DNA of 64,000 bases, from positions 1 to 64,000 of the forward strand of contig NZ_LMVL02000004.1 in NCBI RefSeq assembly GCF_001541345.2, written 5' to 3'. Shown here one piece after another: positions 9,406 to 18,130 of the stretch (its first letter is position 1; every line of letters starts with the position of its first letter). The notes under the pieces are model-generated. The model did no database searches. It was given only the letters and a program-made list of their open reading frames with translations, and was not told the DNA's origin. Source of the DNA: Gillisella vitis. Lineage in GTDB: Bacteria > Pseudomonadota > Alphaproteobacteria > Rhizobiales > Rhizobiaceae. A program made the position numbers and the translations under genes.

Positions 9406-10440
9406 TCAGGCGGCTTCAGACTTCGCAGCCGGAACTTCGGCAATCGTCTTCAAGACCTGGGAAGCGATCTGGTAAGGGCAGCCCTGCGAATTGGGGCGAC
9501 GGTCTTCCAGATAGCCACGATAGCCATTGTTGACGAAGGAGTGCGGAACGCGGATCGATGCACCACGGTCAGCAACGCCGTAGGAGAACTTGTTCCACGG
9601 AGCTGTTTCGTGCTTGCCGGTCAAACGCAGGTGGTTGTCGGGACCGTAAACGTCGATATGCTCTTTCCAGTTCTTGGCGAAAGCAGCCATAAGCGCTTCG
9701 AAATAGTCCTTGCCACCCACTTCGCGCATGAACTTGGTCGAGAAGTTGCAGTGCATGCCCGAACCGTTCCAGTCGGTATCGCCGAGCGGCTTGCAATGAA
9801 ACTCGACATCGACGCCGTATTTTTCGCACAGACGCAGCAGCAGGTAGCGAGCCAGCCAGATTTCGTCGGCGGCTTTCTTGGAGCCCTTACCGAAAACCTG
9901 GAATTCCCACTGACCCTTGGCCACTTCAGCGTTGATGCCTTCGTGGTTGATGCCAGCAGCCAGGCAGAGATCCAGATGCTCTTCAACGATTTCACGCGCG
10001 ACATCGCCGACATTCTTGAAGCCGACGCCGGTGTAGTAAGGACCCTGCGGCGCAGGATAGCCATTTTCCGGGAAGCCAAGCGGACGACCGTCCTGATAGA
10101 GGAAATATTCCTGCTCGAAGCCGAACCATGTGCCTTCGTCTTCCAGAATGGTAGCGCGGCTGTTGGAGCTATGCGGGGTGACGCCATCGGGCATCATCAC
10201 TTCGCACATCACCAATGCACCATTGGTGCGGGCTGGATCGGGGTAAACAGCAACCGGCTTCAGCACGCAATCCGAGCTATGGCCTTCGGCCTGCTGGGTG
10301 GAGCTACCGTCGAAGCCCCAGAGGGGGAGCTGTTCGAGGGTCGGAAATTCAGCAAATTCCTTGATCTGCGTCTTGCCACGCAGGTTCGGGACCGGCGTAT
10401 AGCCGTCCAACCAGATATACTCGAGCTTGTACTTGGTCAT
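9406..10440 (-). CDS. glnII: Glutamine synthetase type II
   Basis: From the ATG at 10440 (MTKYKLEYIWLDGY) the product is 344 residues, matching rhizobial GSII rather than the ~470-residue GSI. Family motifs are WGFDGSSTQQAEG near residue 43, EQEYFL, GINAEVAKGQWEFQV, the ammonium/glutamate site HCNFSTK, and the NHLRLTGKHETA-NKFSYGVADRG region. It makes glutamine from glutamate, ammonia and ATP in the cytosol. In rhizobia glnII is induced under nitrogen limitation by NtrC with sigma-54, and matching sites are visible upstream. A divergent DUF2735 gene shares the control region. Confidence 0.96.
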   Translation of the reverse strand: MTKYKLEYIWLDGYTPVPNLRGKTQIKEFAEFPTLEQLPLWGFDGSSTQQAEGHSSDCVLKPVAVYPDPARTNGALVMCEVMMPDGVTPHSSNSRATILEDEGTWFGFEQEYFLYQDGRPLGFPENGYPAPQGPYYTGVGFKNVGDVAREIVEEHLDLCLAAGINHEGINAEVAKGQWEFQVFGKGSKKAADEIWLARYLLLRLCEKYGVDVEFHCKPLGDTDWNGSGMHCNFSTKFMREVGGKDYFEALMAAFAKNWKEHIDVYGPDNHLRLTGKHETAPWNKFSYGVADRGASIRVPHSFVNNGYRGYLEDRRPNSQGCPYQIASQVLKTIAEVPAAKSEAA

Positions 10441-10524
10441 TGTCGATCTCTCATAAGTCCAGCGCCTCGCATCGGGCGCACCCTGGGGGTGATTCTCCGG
10501 CGGTCCGGGAGTCGATAAATAACA

Positions 10525-10540
10525 AGCAGGAACCATGCCA
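10525..10540 (-). promoter_or_regulatory. Sigma-54 (-24/-12) promoter of glnII
   Basis: On the minus strand the sequence reads TGGCATGGTTCCTGCT, against consensus TGGCAYRNNNNTTGCW: GG and GC are separated by exactly 10 bases, with one mismatch in the -12 block (CTGC for TTGC). Transcription would begin about 12 bases downstream, near 10513, giving a leader of about 70 bases before the glnII ATG. This fits the known RpoN dependence of rhizobial glnII. Confidence 0.75.
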
Positions 10541-10752
10541 AACCCGTAAAAACCACCTTACGACCGGCAGAAAAAGCGCGAGCCATATTCAAAACACCTT
10601 AAAAGCCACGGGTTTTTAACGGTTTTGTGTCAGATTGGCCGGCATGCCACCGCCTTCTCAATGCGCATTTGCAAAATAAAAGGCAGCAATGCCCGGTGGA
10701 TAGCAGCAATGACGTGAAAAAGCAGCCTGAAATGATTTATTTTTGGGCAAAT

Positions 10753-10769
10753 TGCACTTTCTATGTGCA
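10753..10769. promoter_or_regulatory. NtrC-type enhancer site
   Basis: A 17-bp palindrome with arms TGCAC and GTGCA separated by seven bases, close to the NtrC consensus TGCACC-N5-GGTGCA. It lies about 215-245 bases upstream of the glnII sigma-54 promoter, a normal enhancer distance, and about 70 bases upstream of the divergent DUF2735 ORF, so it could serve both genes. Confidence 0.65.
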
Positions 10770-10839
10770 TTTTAGCTGAAAAAATGCTATGAAATTCATC
10801 CGGGCGGAGGAGCTCGAGGAACAACGAAGGGCAGTAGCG

Positions 10840-11019
10840 ATGACAACGGGCCTTGGTCGGGAATCGGCAAAAATCTACGAATTCCCAGTACATAATACGC
10901 AGAGACTACGTGAAATGCGTGAGCGCAATCTCCACAAGCAGGTGATCCTCGAAAGCGGAGCCGCCAGCTGGTATCACGAGGCAGCGATCCGCGAGGCGGA
11001 AGACGCGCTCAAGCAATAG
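10840..11019 (+). CDS. DUF2735-type small protein divergent from glnII
   Basis: A 59-residue protein starting MTTGLGRESAKIYEFP and rich in charged residues (LREMRERNLHKQ, AIREAEDALKQ), predicted helical and cytosolic. I assign it to DUF2735, small rhizobial proteins typically found beside glnII; this is from memory and moderately certain. An upstream in-frame ATG at 10789 would add 17 residues, but the conserved start appears to be MTTGLG, preceded by GAAGGG. Its position across from glnII and behind the NtrC-like site suggests nitrogen-stress expression. Confidence 0.75.
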   Translation: MTTGLGRESAKIYEFPVHNTQRLREMRERNLHKQVILESGAASWYHEAAIREAEDALKQ

Positions 11020-11088
11020 CGCTGACAATAACAGGATCATGGCTACACATGGCCCTGTTTCGGCTGCGCGCCTTGACGCGCGGCCTAA

Positions 11089-11598
11089 CTATTCCTGATT
11101 GCTACGCCCATCTGGCAGCAGTGCTTCGAGCCTGAGGCGGGCGATTTTTTCGACTTGAAGGCAGGCCGTTGCGAACTCCGTCTCGACACTATTGTCGATC
11201 CGGGCCTCGAATGCGGCCAGGATGTCGTCTTTCGTCAGGCCTTTCACGGCAATGATGAACGGAAAGCCGAATTTTTCCATATAAGCACTATTGAGCGCTG
11301 TAAAACGCTGGTGTTCAGCCTCCGACAGGCGATCGAGCCCGGCACCAGCCTGTTCGCTGCGGCTTTCCTCTGTCAATTCGCCTGCAATGGCCAATTTGCC
11401 TGCCAGATCCGGATGCGCCCGCAGCACGCCGAGCCGCTCGGCTTGGCTTGCTGTGCGAAACATCGCGCTCATTCCATCATGAACGCCAAGGGCGGTCAGG
11501 GGCTCGTCAATAAAACCGGCATCGAAAGCGCGCTCGGCAATGAACGGCGAATGCTCGAATATCCCGCCGAATTGCTCAATGAAATCCTGTCGCTGCAT
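11089..11598 (-). CDS. uraD: OHCU decarboxylase
   Basis: A 169-residue protein with OHCU decarboxylase motifs: FGGIFEHSPFIAERAF at the start, the LRAHPDLAGKLA motif containing the catalytic His near residue 62, LTEESRSEQAGAGLD and FGFPFIIAVKG. The enzyme converts 2-oxo-4-hydroxy-4-carboxy-5-ureidoimidazoline to S-allantoin. AGGGGTGAG lies just before the ATG. It stands alone here, between genes unrelated to purine breakdown, while allA/uraH and puuE are 7.5 kb and 5 kb away. Confidence 0.95.
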   Translation of the reverse strand: MQRQDFIEQFGGIFEHSPFIAERAFDAGFIDEPLTALGVHDGMSAMFRTASQAERLGVLRAHPDLAGKLAIAGELTEESRSEQAGAGLDRLSEAEHQRFTALNSAYMEKFGFPFIIAVKGLTKDDILAAFEARIDNSVETEFATACLQVEKIARLRLEALLPDGRSNQE

Positions 11599-11823
11599 CG
11601 GCTCACCCCTGGTTTGATTTGCAATCGATAGACAATATGCACCGGGTTGGAAAGAGCCGGATTTTCGGAAGGCCCTGCCGAATATTCACGGTAGATGTTG
11701 AACACACCCGCCAGAGACCTATCTAAAGGGCGGGCTGCCGCTCCCAACGGCGTTTCCATGCCCTTCCCAATTACAAAACCTGTTCTGTACACATTCCTCC
11801 CCATGACAAAAAAGGAGCGCCGC

Positions 11824-12870
11824 ATGCCAATCGCAAGAGGTTATGCCGCAACCGACGCCAGCAAGCCGCTGGAACCCTTCACGTTTGAACGTCGCGAACC
11901 CAATGACGACGACGTGGTAATCTCCATCAAATATTGTGGTGTCTGCCATTCCGACATCCACCAGGCTCGCAATGAATGGGGCAATTCCGCATTCCCCATG
12001 GTGCCCGGTCACGAGATTGCCGGTGTTGTCACCGCTGTCGGCGCAAACGTATCCAAATTCAAGGTCGGCGATCATGTCGGCGTTGGCTGTTTCGTCGATT
12101 CCTGCGTCCATTGCCAGGAACGCGATGAGGATATCGAGCAATATCTGCCCGGCCTCGTCCAGACCTATAACGGCGTAGACCGCGACGGTAAGACGCCAAC
12201 CCAGGGCGGCTATTCCGACACGATCGTCGTTAAGGAAGGCTATGTCCTGTCGATCCCGGACAATCTGCCACTCGACAAGGCTGCCCCGCTACTGTGCGCC
12301 GGTATCACGCTCTATTCGCCGCTGGCCCACTGGAAGGCTGGCCCGGGCAAGAAGGTGGCGATCGTCGGCATGGGCGGTCTCGGCCATATGGGCGTCAAGA
12401 TCGGCGCGGCCATGGGCGCAGAGATCACCGTGCTCAGCCAGACCCTGTCGAAGAAAGAGGATGGCCTGCGCCTCGGCGCCAACCATTATTATGCGACCAG
12501 CGACGCCAAGACCTTCGAGACGCTGGCCGGCTCCTTTGACCTGATCATCTGCACCGTCAGCGCCGATATCGATTGGAACGCCTATCTTAACCTGCTGAAG
12601 GTCGATGGCACCATGGTTCTGCTCGGCGTGCCAGAAAAGCCGGTTCCGGTCCATGCCTTCTCGCTCATCCCAGCCCGCCGAAATCTGGCCGGCTCGATGA
12701 TTGGGTCGATCAAGGAAACCCAGGACATGCTGGATTTCTGCGGCAAGCATGGCATCACCTCCGATATCGAGCTGATCGACATCAAGGACATTAACACGGC
12801 CTATGAGCGGGTGTTGAAAAGCGACGTGCGCTACCGCTTCGTCATCGATATGGCGACGCTGACCGCTTAA
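11824..12870 (+). CDS. Zinc-dependent NAD(P) alcohol/aldehyde reductase (YahK/AdhC type)
   Basis: The start at 11824 ([10 protein letters not shown]) follows AAAAGGAG and gives 348 residues, as in the YahK/cinnamyl-alcohol dehydrogenase group of MDR enzymes. Catalytic zinc ligands appear in CGVCHSDIH and GHEIAG. The nucleotide fold carries [12 protein letters not shown], and [11 protein letters not shown] and [10 protein letters not shown] are subfamily signatures. In the structural zinc loop only two of the usual four cysteines remain ([17 protein letters not shown]), a variant I believe occurs in a whole proteobacterial subfamily. Likely a broad aldehyde reductase; physiological substrate unknown. 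Confidence 0.9.
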   Translation: MPIARGYAATDASKPLEPFTFERREPNDDDVVISIKYCGVCHSDIHQARNEWGNSAFPMVPGHEIAGVVTAVGANVSKFKVGDHVGVGCFVDSCVHCQERDEDIEQYLPGLVQTYNGVDRDGKTPTQGGYSDTIVVKEGYVLSIPDNLPLDKAAPLLCAGITLYSPLAHWKAGPGKKVAIVGMGGLGHMGVKIGAAMGAEITVLSQTLSKKEDGLRLGANHYYATSDAKTFETLAGSFDLIICTVSADIDWNAYLNLLKVDGTMVLLGVPEKPVPVHAFSLIPARRNLAGSMIGSIKETQDMLDFCGKHGITSDIELIDIKDINTAYERVLKSDVRYRFVIDMATLTA

Positions 12871-12883
12871 AACTTCCAAAAAA

Positions 12884-12909
12884 CATCCCCCGGCCAAGAC
12901 CGGGGGATG
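12884..12909 (-). terminator. Bidirectional intrinsic terminator
   Basis: A 10-bp stem (CATCCCCCGG / CCGGGGGATG) with a 6-base loop lies between the convergent alcohol dehydrogenase and DUF992 genes. On the minus strand it is followed by six T residues, so it is a good rho-independent terminator for the DUF992 gene. On the plus strand it probably also stops dehydrogenase transcription. Confidence 0.8.
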
Positions 12910-12940
12910 CATAAAACCTTACATCAAATGAAATATCAGA

Positions 12941-13465
12941 TCACCGAGCCGGCTTCAGTTGCAGGCGGGAAATCCCTGCTGCGACGTTCAGGCCTGTTCC
13001 GGCTTCCGCGCTGAGCGGCTGCAAACCAAAATTCTTGTTGCTACCGCCAACCAGAGCATTGGCGCCAAGGCCAATACCGACTGAGGCCCTTGCCGATGCG
13101 CCAACATAGGTGCCTGCCAGCGCGCCCTGGCGTGTCGTGGTCGGATTGATGTTGTAAACGATCCAGCGGATGTAGCTCTTGCCGGTAATACCGACATCCA
13201 GACCCAGCTTGCCGATAGAGCCGCTGTAGCGCTCAACCTTGCCTGACCGCTGCTGGAAATCACAGGTCACGGTTCGGCTGGAGCCAATCAACATGCCGAT
13301 GCCGCCTGCAACCTCGCAGGACAAGGTGCCCAGACGCTCCTTCGGCTGTGTCGCCGTCATCTGGGAGGCAGGGTGGCGCGTGCTATTGTGATGGGTGTTT
13401 GCCGCATTGGCAGCAGATGCTGCGCCCATTGCCGCTACGGCAACCAAAGCAAAAACTGTTCTCAT
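12941..13465 (-). CDS. Exported DUF992 protein
   Basis: The ATG at 13465 gives a 174-residue protein starting with a clear Sec signal peptide (MRTVFALVAVAAMGAASAANA). The mature part has LGTLSCEVAGGIGMLIGSSRTVTCDFQ, two cysteines that could form a disulfide, and SGSIGKLGLDVGITGKSYIRWIVY, which I recognise as DUF992, a family of rhizobial periplasmic proteins of unknown function. A further 32 in-frame codons upstream would destroy the signal peptide, so they are excluded. Confidence 0.8.
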   Translation of the reverse strand: MRTVFALVAVAAMGAASAANAANTHHNSTRHPASQMTATQPKERLGTLSCEVAGGIGMLIGSSRTVTCDFQQRSGKVERYSGSIGKLGLDVGITGKSYIRWIVYNINPTTTRQGALAGTYVGASARASVGIGLGANALVGGSNKNFGLQPLSAEAGTGLNVAAGISRLQLKPAR

Positions 13466-13547
13466 CGAACATTCCTTTTCCGCTGTTACAAGACCGTTAC
13501 CGGTCCCCGTTCGCGAGGCATTCATCTGCCTCGACCGAATGGTTTCA

Positions 13548-13576
13548 ACCACCAGCCCCATGTCGGGGCTGGTGGT
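13548..13576 (-). terminator. GC-rich hairpin between CsbD and DUF992 genes
   Basis: A 12-bp perfect stem (ACCACCAGCCCC / GGGGCTGGTGGT) with a five-base loop lies 84 bases downstream of the CsbD stop and 83 bases upstream of the DUF992 start. There is no T tract on either strand, so it may be a terminator of CsbD or a leader structure of DUF992. Confidence 0.4.
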
Positions 13577-13659
13577 ATAGGGTCATACTGTTTCGAGATC
13601 GAGGCGAAAATGCAGTGCATTTTCAAGCCTCAAGGACCTTAGCGAAAACGATATCTGAG

Positions 13660-13827
13660 TTACTTGAAGGCGTCTTTCACCTTGCCGACGGTCGACTGGA
13701 CTTTGCCAGCTGCCTTATCCATCTTGCCTTCGGCTTCCAGGTTCTTGTTGCCGGTCACTTTGCCAGCAACTTCCTTGATGCTGCCCTTGGCTTCCTTGGC
13801 GGCACCTTCGATGCGATTCTTATCCAT
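13660..13827 (-). CDS. CsbD-family small stress protein
   Basis: A 55-residue protein starting MDKNRIEGAAKEAKGSIKEV and continuing AGKVTGN, then AEGKMDKAAGKVQS. This lysine-rich, strongly hydrophilic helical repeat pattern is typical of the CsbD family (about 55-70 residues), induced by general stress in many bacteria. Biochemical role unknown. It is encoded alone on the minus strand. The opposite strand shows a longer open frame that is only a shadow. Confidence 0.88.
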   Translation of the reverse strand: MDKNRIEGAAKEAKGSIKEVAGKVTGNKNLEAEGKMDKAAGKVQSTVGKVKDAFK

Positions 13828-14496
13828 TGGGTTTCGTCCTTCTCTTAATTAAGGAAGACCGTTTTGGTGTTCCAGCAAGGAAACGTTCGTTCGGAAAAAT
13901 TGTTCAGCAGTCATGAAAAGAAATTGTCATGGCTTGGCGCGTTAAAGGCGAGAAAATATTGCAGATCCTACCACTGGATGCAGTTTCACCACGTCTTATG
14001 AAAGATGAGCTAGAGATAAACATAGGGAAATTACAATCCTTTTCGGATTTTATCTTGAATAACGACAGAAGGATTACCGATCAAATCCCAAGGGGTGAAT
14101 TCATCATCATGTCCAAAGCGCTTGCTACCTGCATAATCTGTTATGCCAGAATGGACCGATCTTTAAAACCATCCGGGAATACCTCAAGCCATTGATACAT
14201 TTGAGATATTCGGAATCTATTCAAAGCGAGGATGCGTTAGCATCTTCGCTACTTTGGTATAAATCGAGACTTCGAAAAGCTCCTTTTGGTGTTTTCCAAA
14301 CCTCAAGGCGCTGTGCGCGCAGAAAGTCACACCCGGCATGAATTGATTGCGCTTGTTTTAAAATCTGCGTTTGCAGAAAGTTTTCCAAGTGTAATTTTTT
14401 TATTATCTCCTTTTATACACTCAATAAAATGCGAATATTTTTTTAATGATTGCTCATCTAATATAATACTGATCTATCGCAAGAGAAAACTAGACC
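13828..14496. other. Intergenic region, no convincing gene
   Basis: About 670 bases between CsbD and the diguanylate cyclase. A plus-strand frame at 13929-14195 (88 codons) lacks a ribosome site and resembles nothing I know. The last 150 bases before the cyclase are AT-rich and may hold its promoter. No RNA gene seen. Confidence 0.45.
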
Positions 14497-16377
14497 ATGA
14501 ATGTCATGCATATCGCATCGAAAAGTCCCGCCCAACATCTGGTTATCGCGGGGGGACTTGCAATATTTTTGGCATTGACGATCTGGTCCGAGGTTGCAAA
14601 CTGGACGGCCCAGGTGTCTCGGATGAATTCCTATCTTGCGCAAACAGCAAGAGCGATTGCCCAGCATACGGACGACGTCATTGAGGTCGCCAAGCAGCCT
14701 TTGGCCGGGCTGGTCTTCGAAGTGCAGGAAAACAACAGCAAAAGCGTTTTGCAGAGCCTGGACCTGGTTCGCAGGATGCGTGAGCTTATCAAGACGTCAT
14801 CCTATTTGCGCAGCTTGGCTTATATCGGTCCGGATGGTCGGCTGATTGAGTCGACCTCCGATCCGTTTTCATCGGGTCTCGATCTTTCCAGTCGCACGTA
14901 TTTCAAAATTCATCAAACCTCCGATGAACTGCAACCGCTTGTCGATGGACCCTATCAAAGTCCGTTGGCCAACGACTGGTTCATCACCCTGTCCCAGCGA
15001 ATGAATGATGATCGGGGACAATTTGCGGGCGTCATGGTGGCGACCATTGATGTCGAAAGCTTCGTCCGGTTTTTCCGCAGCTTCAACATGCTGGACAACG
15101 GTGCCTTCGCGATGATGGATGGCACCGGGCGGGTTCTGGTCCGTGCGCCCCTGGATGCGACGGCCATGGGCACCAGCATCGCCAATTCGGCTTTGTACCG
15201 AAACGCTATTTCGACAAGCAACATTGGAAATTTTCAATATACATCGCGATTTGACGGCATATTGAGAACCTCTGGATATTATAGAAGCAGCAATACACAG
15301 ATCACCGTGCTTGTGGCTGTCTCCAAAAAAGCTATTCTTTGGTATTGGATAGACATCAGCAAACCCAGATGGATCTGCTTTATCGTCGCATTGATGGTCG
15401 CATGCGCGTTGGGCATCCGCTTGAGACGGCAATGGGCATTGAAGCGCCGCGACGAGATGATTATTGCCGCACGGGAAGCGGAATTTCGCCTGATTGCAAA
15501 TGCCTCATCCGACTTGATCGAAAAACTGGATGACAACGGTATCCGCGAATATGTTTCCGCAGCCGCCCAATCTGTTCTCGGCGTGGAGGCCGACACGATC
15601 GTCGGACGCAGCGTGTTGGACGAATACGATGCCGAGGCCCGGCAATACTGGTCAGAGGCGCTGGCCAACATTGCCGCCGGTTCATCAATCGAACGGCTTG
15701 TATTCCCGAGGATTAAAAAAACCGGTGAGATCGCCTGGCTGGAAACCGTGATAACCCGGGTTCGCAGCTTCGATGTCAGCAGCGGCATGGTTGCCGTAAC
15801 CAGGGACGTTACAAGTCAAAGGCTTTTGCAGGAAGAGCTGGATCGGCTTGCCAACACAGATGAATTGACACAGCTTTCCAACAAACGTCACTTCAACAGG
15901 CAGCTGAAAAGTCTTTCCGTCGAGGCACGGATGGTGGGCACTCCCCTTTCACTGCTTGTCGTTGATGTCGATAAATTCAAGCTGTTCAACGATACCTATG
16001 GCCATCTGCCAGGCGATGATTGTCTGCGGAAAATTTCGACCGAAATCGCCGCCGCAATCCGTCCCGGAACGGATCTTGCCGCGCGCTACGGCGGAGAGGA
16101 AATCGTCATCCTGCTGCCGGGCAAAACCGCAGGCCAGGCACACCAAGTGGGCGAGGAGATCCGCCAACGGATTGCCGCGCTCGGAATAATCCACCAGAAA
16201 AACCTGCCTTGGGGGCATGTGACCGTCAGCATCGGCGTTGCGCAGCAATCACCCGAGCATGATAAAACAGATGAAGCACTGTTTGTGAAAGCCGATCAAT
16301 GCCTCTACACGGCCAAAAACTCCGGTCGCAATAAAGTCGTCTCTTTTGATGAGACTATGTCAGCCGCGGCGGCTTGA
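14497..16377 (+). CDS. Membrane diguanylate cyclase (Cache-PAS-GGDEF)
   Basis: A protein of 626 residues. Membrane helix about 17-35; periplasmic dCache-like sensor about 40-280 (LAYIGPDGRLIEST, SSRTYFKIHQ, FAGVMVATIDVESF); second helix about 290-310; PAS domain about 330-445 (FRLIANASSDLIEKLDDNG); GGDEF domain about 455-615 starting NTDELTQLSNKRHF. The active site is GGEE-I near residue 532, a catalytically competent variant making c-di-GMP. The inhibitory RxxD site is not canonical: the Arg is one residue too far (RPGTD), so product inhibition may be weak. No phosphodiesterase domain. A single gene with no obvious operon partner. Confidence 0.92.
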   Translation: MNVMHIASKSPAQHLVIAGGLAIFLALTIWSEVANWTAQVSRMNSYLAQTARAIAQHTDDVIEVAKQPLAGLVFEVQENNSKSVLQSLDLVRRMRELIKTSSYLRSLAYIGPDGRLIESTSDPFSSGLDLSSRTYFKIHQTSDELQPLVDGPYQSPLANDWFITLSQRMNDDRGQFAGVMVATIDVESFVRFFRSFNMLDNGAFAMMDGTGRVLVRAPLDATAMGTSIANSALYRNAISTSNIGNFQYTSRFDGILRTSGYYRSSNTQITVLVAVSKKAILWYWIDISKPRWICFIVALMVACALGIRLRRQWALKRRDEMIIAAREAEFRLIANASSDLIEKLDDNGIREYVSAAAQSVLGVEADTIVGRSVLDEYDAEARQYWSEALANIAAGSSIERLVFPRIKKTGEIAWLETVITRVRSFDVSSGMVAVTRDVTSQRLLQEELDRLANTDELTQLSNKRHFNRQLKSLSVEARMVGTPLSLLVVDVDKFKLFNDTYGHLPGDDCLRKISTEIAAAIRPGTDLAARYGGEEIVILLPGKTAGQAHQVGEEIRQRIAALGIIHQKNLPWGHVTVSIGVAQQSPEHDKTDEALFVKADQCLYTAKNSGRNKVVSFDETMSAAAA

Positions 16378-16420
16378 GACCGTCGCGACGACGGAAAGTC
16401 TTTTTCAAAGACTCTTCCTA

Positions 16421-17341
16421 TTACCATGCTGGTTTGTGATGGGCGTGCCAGTGCTTGGCAATATCAAGGCGGGTCGGCGTCCAGACCTTGTCATGGGATA
16501 GCACGTAATCCAGAAAGCGCTTCAGCGCCGCTGCCCGACCCGGACGGCCAACCAACCGGCAATGCAGACCAACGGACATCATTTTCGGCGCACCCTCTGC
16601 GCCTTCCTGGTAGAGCGTGTCGAAGGCATCCTTCAGATAGGTAAAAAACTGGTCGCCGGAGTTGAAGCCCTGCGGCGTGGCAAACCGCATGTCATTGGTT
16701 TCTAGCGTATAGGGAATGATCAGAAACGGTTTGCCGTTCAGATCCGGCACCCAGAAAGGCAGGTCATCGGAATAATTGTCGGAGGAATAGAGAAAGCCGC
16801 CCTCCTCCATCACCAGCCGTAGCGTGTTGTCGGAAGGCTTGCCCTGATACATGCCATAGGGCCGCTCCCCCGCCACCTCGGTATGCAGGCGCACCGCTTC
16901 GAGAATGTGCTGGCGTTCAATCTCCTCAGGGAAATCCTTATATTCCAGCCAGCGATAGCCATGGCTGGCGATTTCCCAGCCCGCCTCTTTCATCGCCGCC
17001 ACGGCCTCCGGGTTGCGGGCCATGGCCAGCGTGACGCCATACACCGTCACCGGTATATTGAGGGCCGTGAACATCCGGTGCAGACGCCAGAAGCCAGCAC
17101 GCGACCCGTATTCATAGATGGATTCCATGTTCAGGTTGCGCTGACCAGGCCAGGCCGCCGCACCAACGATTTCCGACAGCAGGTTTTCGGAGGCCGGGTC
17201 ACCGTCGAGAATACAGCTTTCGCCCCCCTCCTCATAATTGATGACGAACTGCACCGCGACACGCGCCTCTCCCGGCCAGCGGGGATCGGGGGTGCGGCGA
17301 CCATAACCGATGAGATCGCGGGGATAGGGTTCACTCTGCAT
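16421..17341 (-). CDS. puuE: Cofactor-independent allantoinase
   Basis: A 306-residue polysaccharide-deacetylase-fold protein. The start YPRDLIGYGRRTPDPRWPGEARVAVQFVINYEEG, read here in parts, is the PuuE signature, followed by SIYEYGSRAGFWRL, ASHGYRWLEY, NYSDDLPFWV and SVGLHCRLVGRPGR. PuuE hydrolyses allantoin to allantoate without the metal-dependent amidohydrolase fold of AllB. AAGGT precedes the ATG. The downstream pathway enzyme allA is at 3.1 kb; a DUF1045 gene lies 80 bases upstream on the same strand and may be co-transcribed. Confidence 0.92.
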   Translation of the reverse strand: MQSEPYPRDLIGYGRRTPDPRWPGEARVAVQFVINYEEGGESCILDGDPASENLLSEIVGAAAWPGQRNLNMESIYEYGSRAGFWRLHRMFTALNIPVTVYGVTLAMARNPEAVAAMKEAGWEIASHGYRWLEYKDFPEEIERQHILEAVRLHTEVAGERPYGMYQGKPSDNTLRLVMEEGGFLYSSDNYSDDLPFWVPDLNGKPFLIIPYTLETNDMRFATPQGFNSGDQFFTYLKDAFDTLYQEGAEGAPKMMSVGLHCRLVGRPGRAAALKRFLDYVLSHDKVWTPTRLDIAKHWHAHHKPAW

Positions 17342-17422
17342 AGCCGTTACCTTCTGGTCTTGTGACGAGAAACGGTAAGCAAACCTGCCCTTTTTGTCGA
17401 GAGGGCATACAGCATCGTGAGA

Positions 17423-18130
17423 TCAGGCGATCTTGCGTGCCGAGACCCGCCCCATCGGATGCAGCGAATGCACCACCAGCGGTGCTCCGGGCTCACGCTC
17501 GATAAACAGCGCCAGATTGGCAAACACGACAGGGTTTTGCAGCAGAGGTGCGAAATACTGCGTCGCCGCCTGGTGAATACGGTCCCGGTGGCTGAGTGGC
17601 AAAGGCCCGGTCAGCGGCATGTAGAAACGGTATTCGTCCAGCACATGCGGATCGCCCCAGCGGTAAAGATTGGCAAATTGCGGCGCGCTGAGGCGCTCAG
17701 GTGCCATCCGTTCGATTTCGGCGTCGCTGAGTGGGGCGCGGAACCGGTCGAAATTCTGCACCACCAGCGCGGCCACGCGGTCCAACTGGTTGGACGGATA
17801 GGTCAAAGTCAGGCCACAGAAATCACCGAGCTTTGCCACTTCCAATCCCGGCAGCGTGAAAGGCTCGACAATACCGGCAAAATGCATCAACTCACGCAAC
17901 AACTGGGCTTCACTGACCTCCGGATGCAGCGCAAACGGCGCTTTCAGGCAGCCATTGAACCCATTTCGGCGCGGCAAGGCCGTATGAAAGGCAATTTCGT
18001 GCAGGCCAAGCCCTGCCAACCCCGGATGTTCGACCGGCTCATCGGAATAGACATTGCGTCCCAGCCAGCTGGCGGCTGCAAGCGACAGAGGGTCACGCGC
18101 AGACGGTGTATAGCAAATCGAATATCGCAT
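17423..18130 (-). CDS. DUF1045 (2H phosphoesterase-like) protein lacking both HxT motifs
   Basis: The ATG at 18130 (MRYSICYTPSARDPLSL) gives 235 residues, right for DUF1045 proteins of the 2H phosphoesterase superfamily. Family landmarks are present: WLGRNVYS, FTLPGLEVAKLGDFCGL, FDRFRAPLSDAEI and the tail EREPGAPLVVHSLHP. The two catalytic histidine motifs are not: where relatives have GFHATLKAPF this protein has GFNGCLKAPF (near residue 58), and for FRFHMTLTG it has YRFYMPLTG (near 169). Both His and both Thr/Ser are replaced, so it is probably inactive as a phosphoesterase. Its place next to puuE suggests a link with purine use, which is inference. Confidence 0.85.
   Translation of the reverse strand: MRYSICYTPSARDPLSLAAASWLGRNVYSDEPVEHPGLAGLGLHEIAFHTALPRRNGFNGCLKAPFALHPEVSEAQLLRELMHFAGIVEPFTLPGLEVAKLGDFCGLTLTYPSNQLDRVAALVVQNFDRFRAPLSDAEIERMAPERLSAPQFANLYRWGDPHVLDEYRFYMPLTGPLPLSHRDRIHQAATQYFAPLLQNPVVFANLALFIEREPGAPLVVHSLHPMGRVSARKIA

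Noticed and set aside
9337..10518. Long plus-strand frame (393 codons) opposite glnII
   Set aside because: It is an antisense shadow of a well conserved gene; its protein has no recognisable features and no ribosome site.
10789..10839. Longer N-terminus of the DUF2735 protein
   Set aside because: The extra 17 residues begin close to the NtrC-type site and the conserved start appears to be the ATG at 10840.
13929..14195. 88-codon frame in the gap before the diguanylate cyclase
   Set aside because: No ribosome site, no similarity recognised, and it lies in non-coding-looking DNA.
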